From assembly GCA_026713505.1 (NCBI GenBank), contig JAPOOH010000196.1, positions 1-9,971 on the forward strand: a DNA stretch of 9,971 nucleotides. The letters are read 5' to 3'. A program made the translations under genes and the position numbers. Positions 7,512-9,971 of the stretch are shown here, one piece after another (positions within the stretch are counted from its first letter, which is position 1; every line of letters begins with the position of its first letter). The DNA comes from Chloroflexota bacterium. Its GTDB lineage: Bacteria; Chloroflexota; Dehalococcoidia; Lucifugimonadales; Australimonadaceae. The notes under the pieces were generated by a model, which saw only the letters and a program-made list of their open reading frames with translations, did not search any database and had not been told where the DNA came from.

Positions 7512-8615
7512 ATGACGCAGATAATCGACGCAGACACGCACATCGCTGAACCGCCCGAGATGTGGGAGCACATGGACCCGGACTTCTACGGCCGCAGGCC
7601 GCTGCTCATCCAGATTCCGGACGACACGGTCTACGGTCACTTCAACGCGACGTGGCTCATAGACGGCAGCATCACGCCCAAGGCCGCGGGCCGGGCCAGC
7701 AACATCCTCGTCACGCCCACGGCCCAGGAATTCGTCCAGAAGCACCTCGACGTCACCTCCCGCGACATGTCCGACATGGACCTGCGCTACAACCACATGG
7801 ACGTCATGGGCACGGACGTACAGGTCGTCTACCCGACGCTCTTCCTGGCCTGGCTCACCGACGACCCCACCCTGGAGGTTGCTCTCGCGCAGGCGTACAA
7901 CCGCCACCTCGCCGCCATCTCGGACGCTTCGGAAGGGCGCATCCGCTGGGCGCTGGTGCCCCCGCTGCGGAACATCGACGCCACGATACGAGAGATGCGC
8001 TTCGCCGCCGAACACGGGGCCGTCGGCCTCTTCTTCCGCGGCATCGAGAAGGACCTGATGCTGGACGACCCGTACTTCTTCCCGGTGTACGAGGAGGCGC
8101 AGGCGATGAACCTCACCATCTGCGTGCACCAGGGACAGGGCTCGCCCGCGCTGAACAACCTGGTCGACATCCGCCGAAGCTCAAGCTTCACGCACGGTCG
8201 GCTGCCGCCGCTGTCGGCGTTCCGCAACCTCGTCGCGAACAAGACCCCGGAGCAGTTCCCCGGGCTGCGCTTCGGCTTCATCGAGACGGGCGCCTCGTGG
8301 GTGCCCTTCGTCTTCCATTGCCTGCGGACGCTCTCGACCGAGGAGCCATGGCAGTGGGGCCCCCGGCTGTTCGAGCGGTACAACATGTGGGTCTCCTACG
8401 AGGTCGACGAGGACCTCCCGTACCTGGCCGACTACATCGGCGAGGACCACATCGTGGTGGGCACGGACTACGGCCACCACGGGCGGGAAGGGGTCATCGC
8501 GGACCCGTCGGCGCAACTCCACATGGTCAAGACCCTGCGCTCGCGGGAGCAGTACCCGTCCGCGCTGGTGGACAAGCTGCTGTCCCACAACCCGTCCGCC
8601 CTCTACGGCATATAG
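7512..8615 (+). CDS. Amidohydrolase-2 family protein B (paralog of protein A)
   Basis: This 367-aa protein starts at 7512, with GAGGAGG (7500-7506) 5 nt upstream; an in-frame ATG at 7473 lacks a good site. It aligns end to end with protein A (5503-6600): IDADTHIAEPPEMW (5-18), NATWLIDGSITPK, VVYPTLFLAWLTDDPTLEVALAQAYNR, FFRGIEKDL, CVHQGQG with H206, GFIETGASW with E258, and VGTDYGHH with D319 and H322. By eye about 40-45% of positions match. Metal-ligand candidates are D8, H10, H206 and D319, all kept. The main differences lie in the loop after the central His (SPALNNLVDIRRSSSFTHGR here) and the stretch after DYGH. These probably line the active site, so related but distinct substrates or successive steps are plausible. 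It is the last gene of the operon and ends 31 bp from the convergent SDR gene. Confidence 0.9.
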   Translation: MTQIIDADTHIAEPPEMWEHMDPDFYGRRPLLIQIPDDTVYGHFNATWLIDGSITPKAAGRASNILVTPTAQEFVQKHLDVTSRDMSDMDLRYNHMDVMGTDVQVVYPTLFLAWLTDDPTLEVALAQAYNRHLAAISDASEGRIRWALVPPLRNIDATIREMRFAAEHGAVGLFFRGIEKDLMLDDPYFFPVYEEAQAMNLTICVHQGQGSPALNNLVDIRRSSSFTHGRLPPLSAFRNLVANKTPEQFPGLRFGFIETGASWVPFVFHCLRTLSTEEPWQWGPRLFERYNMWVSYEVDEDLPYLADYIGEDHIVVGTDYGHHGREGVIADPSAQLHMVKTLRSREQYPSALVDKLLSHNPSALYGI

Positions 8616-8621
8616 CCAGGC

Positions 8622-8640
8622 GCCCCGTCGGTAGTGGGGC
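8622..8640. terminator. Weak hairpin between convergent operon and SDR gene
   Basis: GCCCC (8622-8626) and GGGGC (8636-8640) can pair across a 9-nt loop in the 31-bp gap between two convergent stop codons. No T-tract follows on either strand. The position is right for a shared terminator, but the structure is short. Confidence 0.3.
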
Positions 8641-8646
8641 ACACGG

Positions 8647-9639
8647 TCAGGCGTTCAGGAGCCTGCGGTACCTGCCGTTCTGCAGGAAGTCGATGTACTC
8701 GCGGAGGCCCGCCTCCATGTCGTACTCCGGCGCGAAGCCGAAGTCCCGGTTGGCGGGCGAGTCCGGGTCGACGGGCCCGCCGCGCACCTCCGGCTCCGGC
8801 GCCTCGATCGACGAGCCGGGGATGAGTCGCATGATGACCTGCGTGATCTCGTACATCGTCAGCTCCTCCTTGGACTGGAGGCGGTAGACGTTGGACGGCA
8901 ACTCGTCCGCGAGCGTCGCCATCATCTCCCCGCGTCCCGCGTCGGAGGCGTACATCACCGGCACCGTCCGGATGGGCGGCGTCGGGTTGAGCTCGCGCGG
9001 CGTCGACACCGCGGCGGCGTCCCACGCGTCGAGCACCACCGGCTCGCCGCGCAGCGACTTCTCGACGATGGGCTTGACCGCGCGGCCGAAGCCGCCCGCG
9101 AAGTCGTACCCCGGCCCGAACAGCTGGCCGGGGTAGATGACGACGATGTCCATGCCGTACAGCCCGCGGTAGTCGTTGCAGAGCAGCTCCGTGGCGACCT
9201 TGTGGCTCGTGTACGGGTCCGGCATGAGCTTCACGTTGCCGGAGGACGAGGCCTCGGCGAACTGGCGCGCGGTCGGCACCGTCTTGCCGGTGCTCACGTG
9301 CACGACGCGCTCCACCTTCAGCGCTCGCGCTGCCTCCAGCACGTTCAGCGTGCCGATGACCATCGTCTGCGCCGCCGCGAGCGGGCGGTCGTACGCCGGG
9401 CCGGTGAGGAAGCTGGCCGTGTGCAGGATGCGCCGCACCCCGTTGTCCGCGACCGCGCCGAACACCTCGGACGCGTTGGAGATGTCGCCCTTCACGAACC
9501 GCACCCGGTCCTTCACGTCGTCCAGCAGCTCGGTTTTGATCGCGATGTCGAACGCGACCACGTCCTCGCCCTGGTCGAGCGCGTAGCGGACCGCGAACGA
9601 CCCGCCGAGCCCGCAGCCTCCCGTGACCATCACTGTCAT
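8647..9639 (-). CDS. NAD-dependent epimerase/dehydratase (extended SDR)
   Basis: This 330-aa protein has the extended short-chain dehydrogenase layout. It has an N-terminal nucleotide-binding TGGCGLGGS (6-14; TGxxGxxG), D31 after the second beta strand (VVAFDI, favouring NAD), GDIS (51-54), HTAS (73-76), HVSTGK (114-119) and the active-site DPYTSHK (141-147, Tyr143 and Lys147). C-terminal substrate-domain segments follow, including IYPGQLFGPGYDF and VMYASDAGRGEM. Such enzymes act on nucleotide sugars or on other carbonyl/hydroxyl substrates; the specificity here is unknown. The ATG at 9639 is chosen because GAGGAGG (plus-strand 9646-9652) is 6 nt upstream and the TGG motif begins at residue 6. 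The frame stays open far upstream through the repeat array, but that part is not conserved-looking and is probably untranslated. Convergent with the TTT operon, it may be an independent unit. Confidence 0.9.
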   Translation of the reverse strand: MTVMVTGGCGLGGSFAVRYALDQGEDVVAFDIAIKTELLDDVKDRVRFVKGDISNASEVFGAVADNGVRRILHTASFLTGPAYDRPLAAAQTMVIGTLNVLEAARALKVERVVHVSTGKTVPTARQFAEASSSGNVKLMPDPYTSHKVATELLCNDYRGLYGMDIVVIYPGQLFGPGYDFAGGFGRAVKPIVEKSLRGEPVVLDAWDAAAVSTPRELNPTPPIRTVPVMYASDAGRGEMMATLADELPSNVYRLQSKEELTMYEITQVIMRLIPGSSIEAPEPEVRGGPVDPDSPANRDFGFAPEYDMEAGLREYIDFLQNGRYRRLLNA

Positions 9640-9660
9640 ATCCTGCCTCCTCGGGCGCTC

Positions 9661-9833
9661 CGCTTGCGGACGCCCCGCTTGCGGACGCCCTGCTTGCGGA
9701 CGCCCTGCTTGCGGACGCCCCGCTTGCGGACGCCCTGCTTGCGGACGCCCCGCTTGCGGACGCCCCGCTTGCGGACGCCCCGCTTGCGGACGGCCCTGCT
9801 TGCGGACGCCCCGCTTGCGGACGCCCCGCTGCG
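9661..9833. repeat. Eleven-copy 15-bp tandem repeat array in the SDR leader
   Basis: The plus-strand unit is YGCTTGCGGACGCCC, repeated head to tail 11 times from 9661 to 9826, plus a degenerate twelfth fragment (CGCTGCG, 9827-9833). Copies are identical except at the first base, which runs C C T T C T C C C T C, and for one extra G in copy 9 (9781-9796, 16 bp). There are no spacers. Each unit contains two small inverted repeats, CGC-TT-GCG and GCG-GA-CGC, so RNA from either strand could pair within and between units. The array begins 21 bp upstream of the SDR start and ends just below the predicted promoter. Because 15 is a multiple of 3, all frames stay open through it, which creates spurious long ORFs. 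Confidence 0.97.
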
Positions 9834-9837
9834 TTGG

Positions 9838-9866
9838 GGTATAGCACCCGCCCCCACCCGCGTCAA
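9838..9866 (-). promoter_or_regulatory. Sigma-70-type promoter for the SDR gene
   Basis: On the minus strand, TTGACG (plus-strand 9861-9866) is followed after exactly 17 nt by TATACC (9838-9843). TGC sits directly before the -10, an extended -10 arrangement. The -35 matches 5 of 6 and the -10 matches 4 of 6 consensus bases. Transcription would begin near 9831, giving a leader of about 190 nt that consists almost wholly of the 15-bp repeats. This is the best promoter-like pair in the window. Confidence 0.55.
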
Positions 9867-9883
9867 AACCGTTTCCTCTCGTC

Positions 9884-9903
9884 GTTCCTGCGAAGGCAGG
9901 AAC
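9884..9903. repeat. REP-like palindrome
   Basis: GTTCCTGC (9884-9891) and GCAGGAAC (9896-9903) form a perfect 8-bp stem around a GAAG loop. The core resembles widespread bacterial extragenic palindromes of the type TTCCTGCGAAAGCAGGAA. It lies just upstream of the predicted SDR promoter. Confidence 0.6.
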
Positions 9904-9921
9904 CTCGCAGCCTTGGTCCCC

Positions 9922-9948
9922 CCGCTCATGGTGAGCCTGTCGAACCAT
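9922..9948. repeat. Second dispersed-repeat-like element (GTTCGACAGGCTCACCATGAG type)
   Basis: On the minus strand this reads ATGGTTCGACAGGCTCACCA and continues TGAGCGG, a sequence I recognise as a common extragenic dispersed repeat that yields spurious MVRQAHHER-type peptides when translated. ATGGT (9928-9932) and ACCAT (9944-9948) form a 5-bp inverted repeat. Beyond it, 9949-9971 shows nothing I can name. Confidence 0.5.
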
Positions 9949-9971
9949 CCTGCGGAGGCTCGCGCTTCAGC

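Noticed and set aside
6474..8129. 551-aa minus-strand ORF
   Set aside because: It lies antisense to three well-supported genes and has low-complexity Arg/Val/Asp-rich content typical of high-GC shadow frames.
9661..9826. CRISPR array
   Set aside because: The 15-bp units are directly adjacent with no spacers and there are no cas genes; it is a tandem minisatellite.
9623..9844. Plus-strand ORF encoding a Cys-containing CGRPA pentapeptide repeat protein
   Set aside because: The frame is open only because the 15-bp repeat has no stop in any frame. It overlaps the start of the SDR gene on the other strand and has no good ribosome site.
8647..9948. 433-aa version of the SDR with a repeat-rich N-terminal extension
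   Set aside because: The extension is translated REP-like and minisatellite DNA. A strong Shine-Dalgarno and the TGGxGxxG motif point to the ATG at 9639, and the predicted promoter lies downstream of the ATG at 9948.

Overview
This is a high-GC window (mostly G/C at third codon positions) from an accessory catabolic region of a bacterial chromosome. The transport lipoprotein has a Pro/Thr-rich linker directly after its lipidated cysteine, with TATP and TPTPEP motifs. Such linkers are common in Chloroflexota, including SAR202/Dehalococcoidia-type lineages. Together with the tripartite tricarboxylate transporter (TTT) and amidohydrolase content, this makes Chloroflexota my best guess. It is an inference from style and gene content, not a phylogenetic result.

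Layout. (1) Bases 2-706 (+): the 3' part of a divergent PanB-like gene that enters from the left edge. (2) Bases 761-2032 (-): an MFS transporter, convergent with the PanB-like gene. (3) Bases 2033-2269: a 237-bp divergent intergenic region with an 8-bp inverted repeat next to the MFS start. (4) Bases 2270-8615 (+): six co-directional, tightly packed genes that look like one operon. They are a TTT solute-binding lipoprotein (tctC-like), large permease (tctA-like), small permease (tctB-like), amidohydrolase-2 protein A, a beta-hydroxyacid dehydrogenase, and amidohydrolase-2 protein B. (5) Bases 8647-9639 (-): an extended SDR (NAD-dependent epimerase/dehydratase), convergent with the operon. (6) Bases 9640-9971: no gene. 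This stretch holds the SDR's likely promoter, an array of eleven 15-bp tandem repeats that would form most of its 5' leader, and two REP-like palindromes at the window edge.

How the genes may work together. The TTT system would import a carboxylated organic solute. The two paralogous metal-dependent amidohydrolase-superfamily enzymes (hydrolase or decarboxylase) and the NAD(P)-dependent beta-hydroxyacid dehydrogenase would then process it. The PanB-like protein and the MFS exporter/importer may or may not belong to the same pathway. The substrate cannot be read from the sequence. The two most unusual items are the repeat array placed between promoter and start codon of the SDR gene, and the PanB-like protein that lacks the family's catalytic glutamate.
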